Part shown: piece by piece, positions 46,781 to 55,624 of the stretch
How positions within the stretch are numbered: position 1 is the first letter of the stretch
How the letters are laid out: every line of letters begins with the position of its first letter
DNA from: Planctomycetota bacterium
GTDB taxonomy: Bacteria; Planctomycetota; UBA1135; GCA-002686595
Assembly: GCA_028278425.1 (NCBI GenBank)
Contig: JANQEJ010000253.1
Span: 19,406 to 83,405 of the forward strand
DNA length: 64,000 bases
Direction of reading: 5' to 3'
The notes under the pieces: generated by a model
Told to the model about the DNA's origin: nothing
The model's database searches: none
The model's input: only the letters and a program-made list of their open reading frames with translations
Position numbers and translations under genes: made by a program

Positions 46781-49008
46781 GCGCCCGCGTCTCCCGGCGG
46801 GGCGGCTTCCTCTGGGCCCTCGCGCTGCTCGCCGTCTCGCTCCCGTACTACGCGCCCCTCTTCAGCACCGACGTCGGCGCGCTCGACGCCGACTTCGGCC
46901 GGATCTTCCTGCCGCCGCTGCGCCGGGTGGCCGGCGCGCTCCGCGACGGAGAGCTCCTGTACTGGGACGCGATGCGCAACTGCGGCACCGCGTACTGGGG
47001 AGCGCCGAACACGGCGCCCTTCTACCCGCCGCTGGCGCTCGCCGTCCTGGTCCTCGGGCCGCTCGGCGGCCTCAACGCGACCGTGCTCCTGCACCTCGCC
47101 TTCGGCGCGTGGGGGACCTGGAGGCTCGCGCGCGGCTTCGGCGCGGCGCCCTTCGCCGCGTTCCTCGCGGCGGCGCTCTTCCTACACGCGACGTTCACGC
47201 GGCTCTTCGCCTACGAGCTCCCGTTCGAGGCGCTGGGGCTCGCGTTCCTCCCCTGGGTGCTCCACCACGTCGCGCGCGTGGGCCGCGGCCACGACTGGCG
47301 CGTCTGCGGGCTCGCCGCGGGCCTGCTCTGGGCGCTGGTGCCGTGGTGCGGCGCGTACATCGTGCTGCTCTACGGCTTCCTCGCGGCCGGGATCCTGGGC
47401 GTCGTTCGCGCGCTGGCGCCTGAGCACGGCCGCGCGCGCGGGCGCGAGCTCCTCCGTGTCGTCGGAGCGTTGCTCCTCTTCGTCGTCGTCTTCCTCGCCG
47501 TCGGAGCCGGGCGGATCCTGCCGACGCTGGCGTGGGTGAGGATCACCGAGCGCGCGGGGGACCTTCCCTACGAGGCGACGATCGCCGGCGTCCTCTTCAC
47601 TCCGGGCGAGCTCTTCGGCCAGCTCGGCAAGGAGAGCTGGCTCGCCGTCGCGCTGTGCCTCGTCGCGGTGGGCGCTGCGCTCGCGCGGCGCGTGCGCGGC
47701 GCGCTCCCCTTCGCGCTCGTGTTCGGCCTGGTCTGCGTGCTGACCCTCGGCTGGGGACACCGCTTCCTCTACGACTACGTGCCGGGGTTCGACAAGGTGC
47801 GCGATCCGCGGCGGGCGTGGGTGCTCGTCGCCGTGACGCTTCCCGTCCTCGCCGCGCTCGGGCTCCGGGCGCTCGCCGGTGCGCTCCCCGCGAAGTGGAC
47901 GTCCGGTCCCGTCGCCTGGGTCGCGGGGGCGCTGCTCGTCGTGCTGATCGGGCTCGACTCCGCGCGCGGCTGGCAGCGCCCGGAGCTCCACTCGCTGAGC
48001 GCGCGACTCGAGGCCAACGCGCTGCACCAGGACCTCGCGCGCCGGGCCGCGGAGGAGACCCGCTTTCGCGTCCTGGACGCGAAGGACACGCGGGCCAAGC
48101 TGAAGCGCACCGCCGACCTGATCCGCGCCTCGCTCGACCTGGAGTCCGTCGAGGGCGTGCTGGGCAACATCTCGATCCTGGCCTACGACCAGGACTTCGT
48201 CGTCCCCGGCCGCGGCTCTCCGCGCGTCTGGGGGTACATGAACTGCCGCTATGTGACGTCCGCCGAGCCGCTGGACGATCCGCTGCTCGAGCTCGTCGGG
48301 ACGTTCGAGGAGGATCCGGACGAGCTCAACCCGGGGACCGACGGTCCCTACCTCTATCGGAACCGCTTCGAGCTCCCGCGGGCGTACCTGGCGGACACCG
48401 CGGTTCTCCTGCTCGACGCGAATCCCGGTGTCCGCAAGATCATGCTCAAGAGCGGCAACTGGAACCCGCGGCGCAGCGTCGTGCTGCGCGCCGCCTCGGC
48501 GCGGGCGGAGGGGCTTTCGGACGACGCGCTCCGCGGCGTCGACTCCTGGCTCTCCTTCGTGGACTCGCCGCGCAGCAGCGCCCTCGCGGAGCGCGTCCGC
48601 GGTCTCGGCGGCCGCTGGATCGCGATGGGGCAGGGGCGCGGCCCGGGCTCGCTTCCCCGCAACGAGCTCTTCCCCCGCGGGACGAGCCAGATCCGCGCGC
48701 TCCCCGATCCCGAACGCGGGTGGAATTCGCTGCGCGTCTCCCTGGGGAACGTCGACGCGCCGACCTGGCTCGTCCTCGCCGAGACCTGCGCGATCTACCC
48801 CGGTTGGCGCGCGGAAGTCGACGGCGTGGAGACGCCGCTCCTCGTCGCCAACGGCGTCGCCACCGCGATCCCCGTGCCGGCGGGCGCGCGCGAAGTGCGT
48901 TTGGAGTACCTGCCGGAGCGGCTGCCGCTCGGGATCTTCGTCACCGCCGTCGGAACCGCGGCCGCGGCGGCGTCGCTCTTGCTCCTGCGCAAGAAGCGCG
49001 TGAGCTAG
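46777..49008 (+). CDS. YfhO-like multi-pass membrane protein with CTG start
   Basis: About 743 residues if read from a CTG at 46777. The first helix (FLWALALLAVSLPYYAPLF) and the conserved loop after it (DFGRIFLPPLRR, then LYWDAM, APFYPP) lie partly before the first GTG at 46927, so a start there would remove a membrane helix. No ATG, GTG or TTG occurs earlier in frame before a stop; CTG overlaps the synthetase stop (CTGA). About 10-12 helices fill the first 370 residues; the C-terminal third is a soluble beta-rich domain with one last helix. This is the YfhO/GT-C layout: lipid-linked sugar transfer to surface polymers or teichoic-acid-type molecules. The stop shares CTAG with the convergent lipoprotein gene. 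Confidence 0.75.
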   Translation: MSARVSRRGGFLWALALLAVSLPYYAPLFSTDVGALDADFGRIFLPPLRRVAGALRDGELLYWDAMRNCGTAYWGAPNTAPFYPPLALAVLVLGPLGGLNATVLLHLAFGAWGTWRLARGFGAAPFAAFLAAALFLHATFTRLFAYELPFEALGLAFLPWVLHHVARVGRGHDWRVCGLAAGLLWALVPWCGAYIVLLYGFLAAGILGVVRALAPEHGRARGRELLRVVGALLLFVVVFLAVGAGRILPTLAWVRITERAGDLPYEATIAGVLFTPGELFGQLGKESWLAVALCLVAVGAALARRVRGALPFALVFGLVCVLTLGWGHRFLYDYVPGFDKVRDPRRAWVLVAVTLPVLAALGLRALAGALPAKWTSGPVAWVAGALLVVLIGLDSARGWQRPELHSLSARLEANALHQDLARRAAEETRFRVLDAKDTRAKLKRTADLIRASLDLESVEGVLGNISILAYDQDFVVPGRGSPRVWGYMNCRYVTSAEPLDDPLLELVGTFEEDPDELNPGTDGPYLYRNRFELPRAYLADTAVLLLDANPGVRKIMLKSGNWNPRRSVVLRAASARAEGLSDDALRGVDSWLSFVDSPRSSALAERVRGLGGRWIAMGQGRGPGSLPRNELFPRGTSQIRALPDPERGWNSLRVSLGNVDAPTWLVLAETCAIYPGWRAEVDGVETPLLVANGVATAIPVPAGAREVRLEYLPERLPLGIFVTAVGTAAAAASLLLLRKKRVS

Positions 49009-49913
49009 TCCTTCTCCACCGCGATGTATTCGAGATGCGGCGTCGCGTCGTTGGGACAGGAGTCCTCGCCCGACAGGTAGACGAGCCTGTCCTTGGGGCA
49101 GATGAACTTCTTCGGCGCGCCGCCGGTAATCCACTCCTCGACGGCAGCGACTTCCTTTTCCGGCAGAGCCCGCCCGAACCGCTTCTCGCCCTCGACGGCG
49201 ATCACGCCGAAGCGATACGCCTCCTCGATGCTGTCCGCCTTGAGGTGGTGGAAGATCATGAGCGCGACCCAGGGGCGCAGCTCCTCCGGGATCTTGAGCC
49301 GGTCGAGGGCCTCCAGGCAGCTCTCGAGCTCGAAGAGCTCGGCCGGGACCGACTCGTCGAGCAGCTTCCGGACGCGTTCGTCGAAATTGAACCGCGACAG
49401 GGACGAGGCGACGATCAGGACGAGGTTCAGGTCGGCGTTCTCCACGCCGAGATCGGACAGATCGGGCGGGAGCAGCGTGACGTCCTCGTACTTCGGGCCC
49501 GAGCGGACGGCGCCGCCGAACCACTCGCGCGCGAGCGAGGCGTTGTAGAACGCCGCCAGGACGTGTCGGTTGGTGCTGAGCGATTGGTTCGGGTCCCCTC
49601 CTCCGGCGGGCCGGAAGCCGGGGACGCCCGACTTCTCGGTCAGATACTCCTCGCCGAGGGAAGCGGACGCATGGACTTGCGCCAGCATGAAGGCGGCGAA
49701 GAAACGCTGGAGCTCGAATTCTCTCGGGTCCTCCTGCGTGTCGTCCAAGAGCGACTGCATGCGGATCGCCACGGCCTGCAGGCTCCCGTCCGTCTCCAAC
49801 TGCTGCGTCGCAAGGGCGAGCCCCTGCTGGTTCTTTTCCCACTGCTCCGTGCTGCCGCAGGCGGCGACGATCGGGAGGGCGAGTACCGCCGCGATGAAGT
49901 TGCTTCTCATCAT
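49005..49913 (-). CDS. Lipoprotein with helical repeats, unknown
   Basis: A 302-residue lipoprotein (signal with AAC, Cys19). The mature part is helical with TPR-like spacing (LATQQLETDG, FFAAFMLAQVHASASLGEEYL, HVLAAFYNASLAREWF) and ends with a small Cys pair (FICPKDRLVYLSGEDSCPND). No enzyme motif was seen. It is the third gene of a kinase - lipoprotein - lipoprotein unit: only 6 bases separate it from the previous gene. I infer an outer-membrane or periplasmic part of the kinase system. Confidence 0.75.
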   Translation of the reverse strand: MMRSNFIAAVLALPIVAACGSTEQWEKNQQGLALATQQLETDGSLQAVAIRMQSLLDDTQEDPREFELQRFFAAFMLAQVHASASLGEEYLTEKSGVPGFRPAGGGDPNQSLSTNRHVLAAFYNASLAREWFGGAVRSGPKYEDVTLLPPDLSDLGVENADLNLVLIVASSLSRFNFDERVRKLLDESVPAELFELESCLEALDRLKIPEELRPWVALMIFHHLKADSIEEAYRFGVIAVEGEKRFGRALPEKEVAAVEEWITGGAPKKFICPKDRLVYLSGEDSCPNDATPHLEYIAVEKD

Positions 49914-49919
49914 CCGCTC

Positions 49920-50528
49920 CTATCTTCCGGGCCAGGTGTCGCTGCTGAGGCCGACGAAGACCTCCCGGTCGCCTTGCGTCGTGCTGACGGTGAAGGCCAG
50001 CAGGGAGCCGAGAAGATCCAGCTCGCGCTGCACGCCGCCGCCGAAGGTCGTCACGAGCGTGCCGTTGATCGCGACGTTCTTCTCCGGGACGCGAAAGTAG
50101 ATGAACCCGTCCTGGGCGGTTTCCCACGACCCCAGCAGGGAGAGGTCCAGCGACAATCGCCTGACTTGGTCCTCCACCTCGTCTTTGCCGATCCGGATGC
50201 TGTCGATGGGCAGCCAGTCGAGCGCGGTACCGTCCTGCAGGTAGAGATGCGCGTCGAACGTCTCCGTCAGTCGGGGGTTGAGCGTGTCCTGCCCGCGCCA
50301 GCCGACCCGCAGCGCGATGGGGAGGATGGCCTCCTTGTCGATCAGGTCGCGGTCGAAGATCTCCTCGTGGTCCGTGAAGAAGGTCGCCTCGGCCCAGAGG
50401 GTGTCGACGTTGGCCGGGCTCGGGAAGCGCCGGATCCTCTCCCCCGAGCTGGGGCCGTCGCCCGAGCTCGAGCTGCGGCACCCCGCCGCCAGGAGGAGAA
50501 GGGCTATGGACAGGGCTGCTCTTCGCAT
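49920..50528 (-). CDS. Lipoprotein, beta-rich, unknown
   Basis: A 202-residue lipoprotein (signal LLAAGC). It begins with a Ser/Gly-rich tether, then a beta-sandwich-like domain that contains WAEATFFTDHEEIFDRDLID and a series of alternating strands. I do not recognise it. The ATG at 50528 was preferred to one eight codons earlier because AGGAG lies 10 bases upstream and the lipoprotein signal starts there. It sits 29 bases after the receptor kinase and 6 before the next lipoprotein, so all three are probably one operon. Confidence 0.75.
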   Translation of the reverse strand: MRRAALSIALLLLAAGCRSSSSGDGPSSGERIRRFPSPANVDTLWAEATFFTDHEEIFDRDLIDKEAILPIALRVGWRGQDTLNPRLTETFDAHLYLQDGTALDWLPIDSIRIGKDEVEDQVRRLSLDLSLLGSWETAQDGFIYFRVPEKNVAINGTLVTTFGGGVQRELDLLGSLLAFTVSTTQGDREVFVGLSSDTWPGR

Positions 50529-50557
50529 CGGGGACTTTCTCCTGTGGGTCACGTCGT

Positions 50558-53500
50558 TCAGCGTACGATCGAGGCGTGCACGAGGTCACGGCTCACGCCG
50601 TCGGGATTCTCATCTCGCACGAGGCCCCATCTCGGCGAGAACCAGACTTTGCGCCCCCCCTTCTCCTCGATCACGAGGCACTCGACGGGGTCCGACTCCA
50701 GTTCGGCCCAGAAGCCGTCGATCAGGCTCGCCAGAAGCGGAATGCGCGGGGTGGGGATCTCAGGTTGCGTCCCGGGATTCCAAATCGCCACCTTGTATCC
50801 CGCTCCGACGTCGTCAAGCCGGGCGATGGGGGTGGTTCGCTTTCCTTCTTCCACGTAGCGCTTCCCGACCAGGGACAGCTTGCGCTCGGGCAGCTCGACC
50901 ATGAGCCTGCCGTCGTCGTGATAGATCGTGCCCTTCACGCTCCAACCGACGGTCGCGTCGGACGGCGGGTCGGTCGGCTGGACCTCTTCCAGGCGCCAGG
51001 TGAGCTTGCCCGCGTCGCTCACACACCGGTAGAGGAACTTCGAGTCCCTGCCGCCCTGGAAGCCCGACGGAGCGTTGACGAGCTGCTCCTTGAGGTAGAG
51101 CTCCTTGCGCCAGTCCTTGAGCGGACCGGGCAAGGCGAGCGGGTTGACTTCTAAGAGGCTCCAGTCGAGCTCGTCGTTCTCGTCGTCGTCGTCGTACCAG
51201 CGCCGCGCGTAGGAGAACGCGAGCACGTCCGCCGCGGGGCCGAAGCGCCGCAGGTCGCGGTCGTCGGCGATCGTCTTGCCCCAGCTTTGGAGGTGCCGCG
51301 GTGTCATCAGCCCGTTGAGATTGAGCTCCCCCGAAGCCACGCAGGTCTCCCGCAGCCACTCGGCGTAGTCGGCGACGTAGGGCTCGACCAGCTCCTCGCC
51401 GCGCGATCGGCCCAGCGACCGGCCGAGCGACAGGATCTCCGGTGAGAGATCGCGGTCGATCTTCGGCCGGTTCGCCAGCTCAAGCCAATCCGCCAACCGG
51501 GTTTCGTCCGCTGTGACCTTTGCGGCTTCGAGTCCTTCGGTACACCACTCGAGCAGCTCCTCAAGCTGGGCCAGGCGGTCCGGGGGGGGATCCTCTTCGA
51601 CGACGTATCCGATCCAGTCGCGCGTGTAGTCGCGGAACCCGGGGAAACGCGACGTGGCCTCGGCCAGCGATCGCTTGGCGATCTCGAGGGACTGGTTGCG
51701 CCGCTCGGCGTCCTCGACGCTCCGGAAGATCTGGAGATTCAGCGCGGTCTCGGTGAGGGAGTTGAGAAAGTCCGCCCAGTCCACCTCGCCGGCGTCGACG
51801 ATCGCCTCTCTGTCGATCAGGTCCCAGTACTTCCCGCGGGCCTTGTGCGCGTCGCTGTTGTTGAGGCGACGGATGATCATGTCCACACCCGCGGCGGCCA
51901 CGTAGCGGAAGTCGCTCTGGCTCTGGAACTTGGTGAGCTGGGCCTCCATCTCGTTGACTCGGCCCTGGAGATCGGTGTTGGCCGTCTCGAAGTTGATCCT
52001 GCTGCGCCGTTCCTCGTCCCGCTCGTTCGTGAGGTCCGCGATGAGCTTCCGCTGGTTCACGTCCTCCTTCTCGAGCAGCTCGACCCGTGTCTCGAGGCGG
52101 ACGATGTCGTCGTCCCGGGTCGTTTGGGCGTCGAGCGCCTCGTTCTTGGAATCACCGAGCTTGCCTCTCAGCTCGCCGATCGTTGCTTCGAGCTCCGCGA
52201 CTTGGTCGTCCTTCGCTTCCCCCGCCCGGATCATCTCCAGCTCGAGACTGTTGATCTCGCTCTGCTTCGCGGTGAGCTCGTTCGCTTGCTCCTTGTTGGT
52301 CTCGTTGGCTTTCCACCAGAGCCCGTAGCCGGATCCCGCCCCGATCACCGCGAGGCTCAGGAGCGCGAAGTTCCAGGTCGGCGTCGCCGTCGGGACCTTG
52401 TACGCCGGTGACTTCTCGATCGCCTTCAGGAAGTCCGCGGCGCTCTGGTACCGCTTCTCGCGCTTCTTCTCGAGCGCCTTCTTCAGGATCCGGTGAACCG
52501 GCTTGGAGAGGTGATCGAGCTTGTCGATCAACGGCGATACGTCGGTCTCGATCACCGACGTGATGATGTTGTCGACCGACTCGCCGTGGAACGGGCGCGT
52601 GCCCGTGACCATCTCGTACAGCACGATCCCGACCGCGAAGAGGTCGGAGCGCGCGTCGAGCCGCTGCCCCTGCGCCTGCTCGGGCGACATGTACATCGGC
52701 GTGCCGGAGATGACGCCCTCGCTGACCTCGGCGGCGACGGCGGCGAGCCCGAAGTCGAGCAACCGCACGCCGACGCCGTAGGGGTTGTCGTCGGTCTTCG
52801 GGATGCGCGCCGCCAGCATCGTGTTCTCCGGCTTGACGTCGCGGTGCACGAGGCCGTGCTCGTGGCCGCTCCCGAGGCCGAGCAGGACCTGGCGCGTGAT
52901 CTCGAACGCGTGGCGCGTGTTCAGCGCGTTCTCGCGCTTCAGGAGGTCGCGCAGGCTCTCGCCCTCGACGAGGTCCATCGTGAGGAAGAGCTCGCCGGTC
53001 TCCGGAGCCTCGCCGGTGTCGCGCACCTGGTTGACGTGCTCGTCGACGAACTGCTGCGCGGCGCGGATCTCGTCGAAAAAGAGCTCCTTGAAGCGCGGGT
53101 TCTTCGAGTACTTCGAGCGCAGCACCTTGAGCGCCACCTCGCGACCCTGGATCTGGCGGTCCTTGACCTTGTAAACGCGCCCGAGACCGCCCTTGCCGAG
53201 CATCTTCAGGACCTCGAAGCGCCCGGCGATCAGCTTCGGCGCCTTCGCGTCATCCTCGCGCAGGCGGATGCCGCCCGCGCCCGTGGGGAGCGAGTCCGAC
53301 GTGTCGGCCCCGGTGGACGGCGGAACCGTCTCCGCCGGTGACGTCGCGGAGGTCCCCGGCACCGTGTCGGCGGGGACCGTCTCGGTCGAATCCGGTTCCC
53401 GGCGCACGGTGTCCGCGGGGATCGTCCCGGCCGACTCGGGCTCGCCGCGCACCGTTTCGGCGGGGACGGTCTCGGTCGTATCGGGTTCCGGGTGCGCCGG

Positions 53501-53575
53501 CGTCGTGGGAACGGTGGAGTCGAACTCGTCGTCGGGCGTCGGGATGGTCTCGTTCGGATCGCGTTCGTCGGGCAT
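50558..53575 (-). CDS. Transmembrane Ser/Thr protein kinase with coiled coil and novel C-terminal domain
   Basis: A 1005-residue receptor-type Hanks kinase. Residues 19-90 are Thr/Pro/Glu repeats. The kinase domain is at about 119-390: glycine loop GKGGLG from 127, Lys150, HRDVKPEN from 244, DFG at 274-276, and SPE at 297-299; all catalytic residues are present. One transmembrane helix at 403-421, a heptad-rich coiled coil at about 428-560, helical region to about 800, then a C-terminal domain of about 190 residues ending with VWFSPRWGLV. The same plan recurs in the pseudokinase at 55600-58179. It is divergent from htpG (96-base gap) and heads a unit with two lipoproteins. The kinase is cytoplasmic, and the coiled coil and C-terminal domain are outside. 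Confidence 0.93.
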   Translation of the reverse strand: MPDERDPNETIPTPDDEFDSTVPTTPAHPEPDTTETVPAETVRGEPESAGTIPADTVRREPDSTETVPADTVPGTSATSPAETVPPSTGADTSDSLPTGAGGIRLREDDAKAPKLIAGRFEVLKMLGKGGLGRVYKVKDRQIQGREVALKVLRSKYSKNPRFKELFFDEIRAAQQFVDEHVNQVRDTGEAPETGELFLTMDLVEGESLRDLLKRENALNTRHAFEITRQVLLGLGSGHEHGLVHRDVKPENTMLAARIPKTDDNPYGVGVRLLDFGLAAVAAEVSEGVISGTPMYMSPEQAQGQRLDARSDLFAVGIVLYEMVTGTRPFHGESVDNIITSVIETDVSPLIDKLDHLSKPVHRILKKALEKKREKRYQSAADFLKAIEKSPAYKVPTATPTWNFALLSLAVIGAGSGYGLWWKANETNKEQANELTAKQSEINSLELEMIRAGEAKDDQVAELEATIGELRGKLGDSKNEALDAQTTRDDDIVRLETRVELLEKEDVNQRKLIADLTNERDEERRSRINFETANTDLQGRVNEMEAQLTKFQSQSDFRYVAAAGVDMIIRRLNNSDAHKARGKYWDLIDREAIVDAGEVDWADFLNSLTETALNLQIFRSVEDAERRNQSLEIAKRSLAEATSRFPGFRDYTRDWIGYVVEEDPPPDRLAQLEELLEWCTEGLEAAKVTADETRLADWLELANRPKIDRDLSPEILSLGRSLGRSRGEELVEPYVADYAEWLRETCVASGELNLNGLMTPRHLQSWGKTIADDRDLRRFGPAADVLAFSYARRWYDDDDENDELDWSLLEVNPLALPGPLKDWRKELYLKEQLVNAPSGFQGGRDSKFLYRCVSDAGKLTWRLEEVQPTDPPSDATVGWSVKGTIYHDDGRLMVELPERKLSLVGKRYVEEGKRTTPIARLDDVGAGYKVAIWNPGTQPEIPTPRIPLLASLIDGFWAELESDPVECLVIEEKGGRKVWFSPRWGLVRDENPDGVSRDLVHASIVR

Positions 53576-53655
53576 GCAAGCTCTCCCCGAGGTCGGTCAA
53601 CTTTAGCACCGAAGGCCTCGGATCCAAACGCTTCGGCGGTTCGGACCCGGGGGAT

Positions 53656-53661
53656 TAGAAT
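53656..53661 (+). promoter_or_regulatory. -10-like box TAGAAT for htpG, leaderless spacing
   Basis: TAGAAT ends 10 bases before the htpG ATG (12 codon-frame bases after an alternative ATG), with no Shine-Dalgarno sequence. It lies in the 96-base divergent gap with the kinase. Confidence 0.35.
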
Positions 53662-53671
53662 GCGCCGCGCC

Positions 53672-55624
53672 ATGAGCCCCACGTCCGAGAAGATCGCCTT
53701 CCAGGCGGAGACCCGTGAGCTGCTCCAGCTCGTCATCCATTCGCTCTACAAGCACCGCGAGATCTTCCTCCGCGAGCTCGTCTCCAACGCGAGCGACGCC
53801 CTCGACAAGCTCCGGTTCGAGTCGCTCACGCGGGCGGAGCTGCTCGAAGGCGACGAGCGGCTGCGGATCCGGCTCGAGGCCGACCCGGAGGCGCGCGTCC
53901 TGCGCGTGATCGACAACGGCATCGGGATGAGCCGCGAGGAGGTGATCGAGAACATCGGAACGATCGCGCGCTCCGGCACGCGCGGCTTCGTCGACGCGCT
54001 CAAGGCGTCGGAGGGCAAGGCGGACGACTCCGGGACGCCCGACCTCTCCAACCTGCCCGACCTGATCGGGCAGTTCGGCGTCGGCTTCTACAGCGCCTTC
54101 ATGGCGGCGGACGAGGTCGTGCTCGAGACGCGCCGCGCCGGGACGAGCGCGGGCACGCGCTGGAGCTCGCGCGGCGAGGGCGACTACACGATCGAGGACG
54201 CCGAAGACCTTCCGCGCGGCACCACGGTCACGCTCCACCTGCGCGAGCCGGAGGCGGACGCCGAAGACGCGGCCGACTTCACGCGCGAATGGACGCTGCG
54301 CGAGGTGGTCAAGCGCTACTCCGACTTCGTCGCCTACCCGATCGAGATGGACGTCGAGCGCGAGGAGGGCGAGGGCGACGAGAAGGAGAAGGTGATCCGC
54401 ACCGAGGTGCTGAACTCCCAGCGGCCGCTGTGGACCCGCCCGAAGGACGACATCGAGGCGGAGGAGCACGCGGAGTTCTACAAGCACCTCGCGCACGACT
54501 GGACCGAGCCGCTCGAAACGATTCACTTCAAGGCCGAGGGCACGCTGGAGTTCAACGCGCTCCTCTACGTGCCGCGCGCGCGGCCGCTCGACCTGTTCGA
54601 CCCGTCGCGGACGGGATCGCGCCTGCACCTGTACGTGCGCCGCGTGTTCATCATGGCGGACTGCGAGGAGCTCCTGCCGCCGTGGCTGCGCTTCCTGCGC
54701 GGCGTCGTCGATTCCTCCGATCTGCCGCTCAACGTCTCGCGCGAGACGCTGCAGGAGAACCGCCAGGTGCGCCAGATTCGAAAGAGCCTGACGCGCAAGA
54801 CCCTCGACGCCCTGCGCGGCATGCTCGACGGACGGCGCGAGGATTACGGCACGTTCTGGACCGCTTTCGGCCCGGTGCTGAAGGAGGGGCTCTACGTCGA
54901 CGACGAGCACCGCGAGGAGCTCGCGAAGCTGCTGCTGGCGCACTCCACCGCCGGCGACGAGCCGTGCACCCTCGACGAGTACGTCGAGCGCATGCCGGTG
55001 AAGCAGAAGGAGATCTACGTCCTCCCGGCCACCGACAAGGCCGCCGCCGAGCGCTCGCCCCACCTCGAGGCCTTCCGCGCGAAGGGCTTCGAGGTCCTGT
55101 TCCTCACCGACCCCGTGGACGAGTTCGTGCTCCAGCGCCTCACCGAGTTCGAGAGCCGCCCGATCCGCTCGATCGACAAGGGCGAGGTCGACCTGGACGA
55201 CGGCGAGGACGACGAGGACCGCACCGAGCGCGAGGAGGAGCTCAAGCCGCTGCTCGAGCTCGTCCGCAAGGAGCTCGCCGAGGAGGTCGAGGAGGTGCGC
55301 CTCTCCACGCGCCTGACCGACAGCCCGGCCGTCTTGGTCTCGAAGGCCTCGTCCTTCTCCCCGCAGGTCGAGCGGATGCTCCGCGAGAGCGGCCAGCCGA
55401 TCCCCGAACAGAAGCGCACCTTGGAGCTCAACCCCGGCCACCCCCTGATCGAGCGCCTGCGCGACCTCGCGGCCGAGAACGAGATCTTCGACCGCTTCGG
55501 CGACTACTGCGCGCTGCTGCACGGCCAGGCGCTGATCGCCGAGGGCTCGCCGCTGCCCGACCCGGCGCGCTTCGCGAAGCTCGTCACCGAGCTGATGGTT
55601 CAGCGACCGGGAACCGAAGCGTAG
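53672..55624 (+). CDS. htpG: Hsp90-family chaperone HtpG
   Basis: A 650-residue ATP-dependent chaperone dimer. The GHKL ATP site is intact: [19 protein letters not shown] and [11 protein letters not shown]. The middle domain has [13 protein letters not shown], and the C-terminal dimerisation domain is complete; length and layout are as in other HtpG. The cytosolic MEEVD tail of eukaryotic Hsp90 is absent as expected. It lies between two paralogous kinase genes: divergent from the active kinase and convergent with the pseudokinase, with a 25-base tail overlap. An ATG four codons upstream (53660) is the alternative start. In eukaryotes Hsp90 supports kinases, which makes the placement suggestive. 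Confidence 0.95.
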
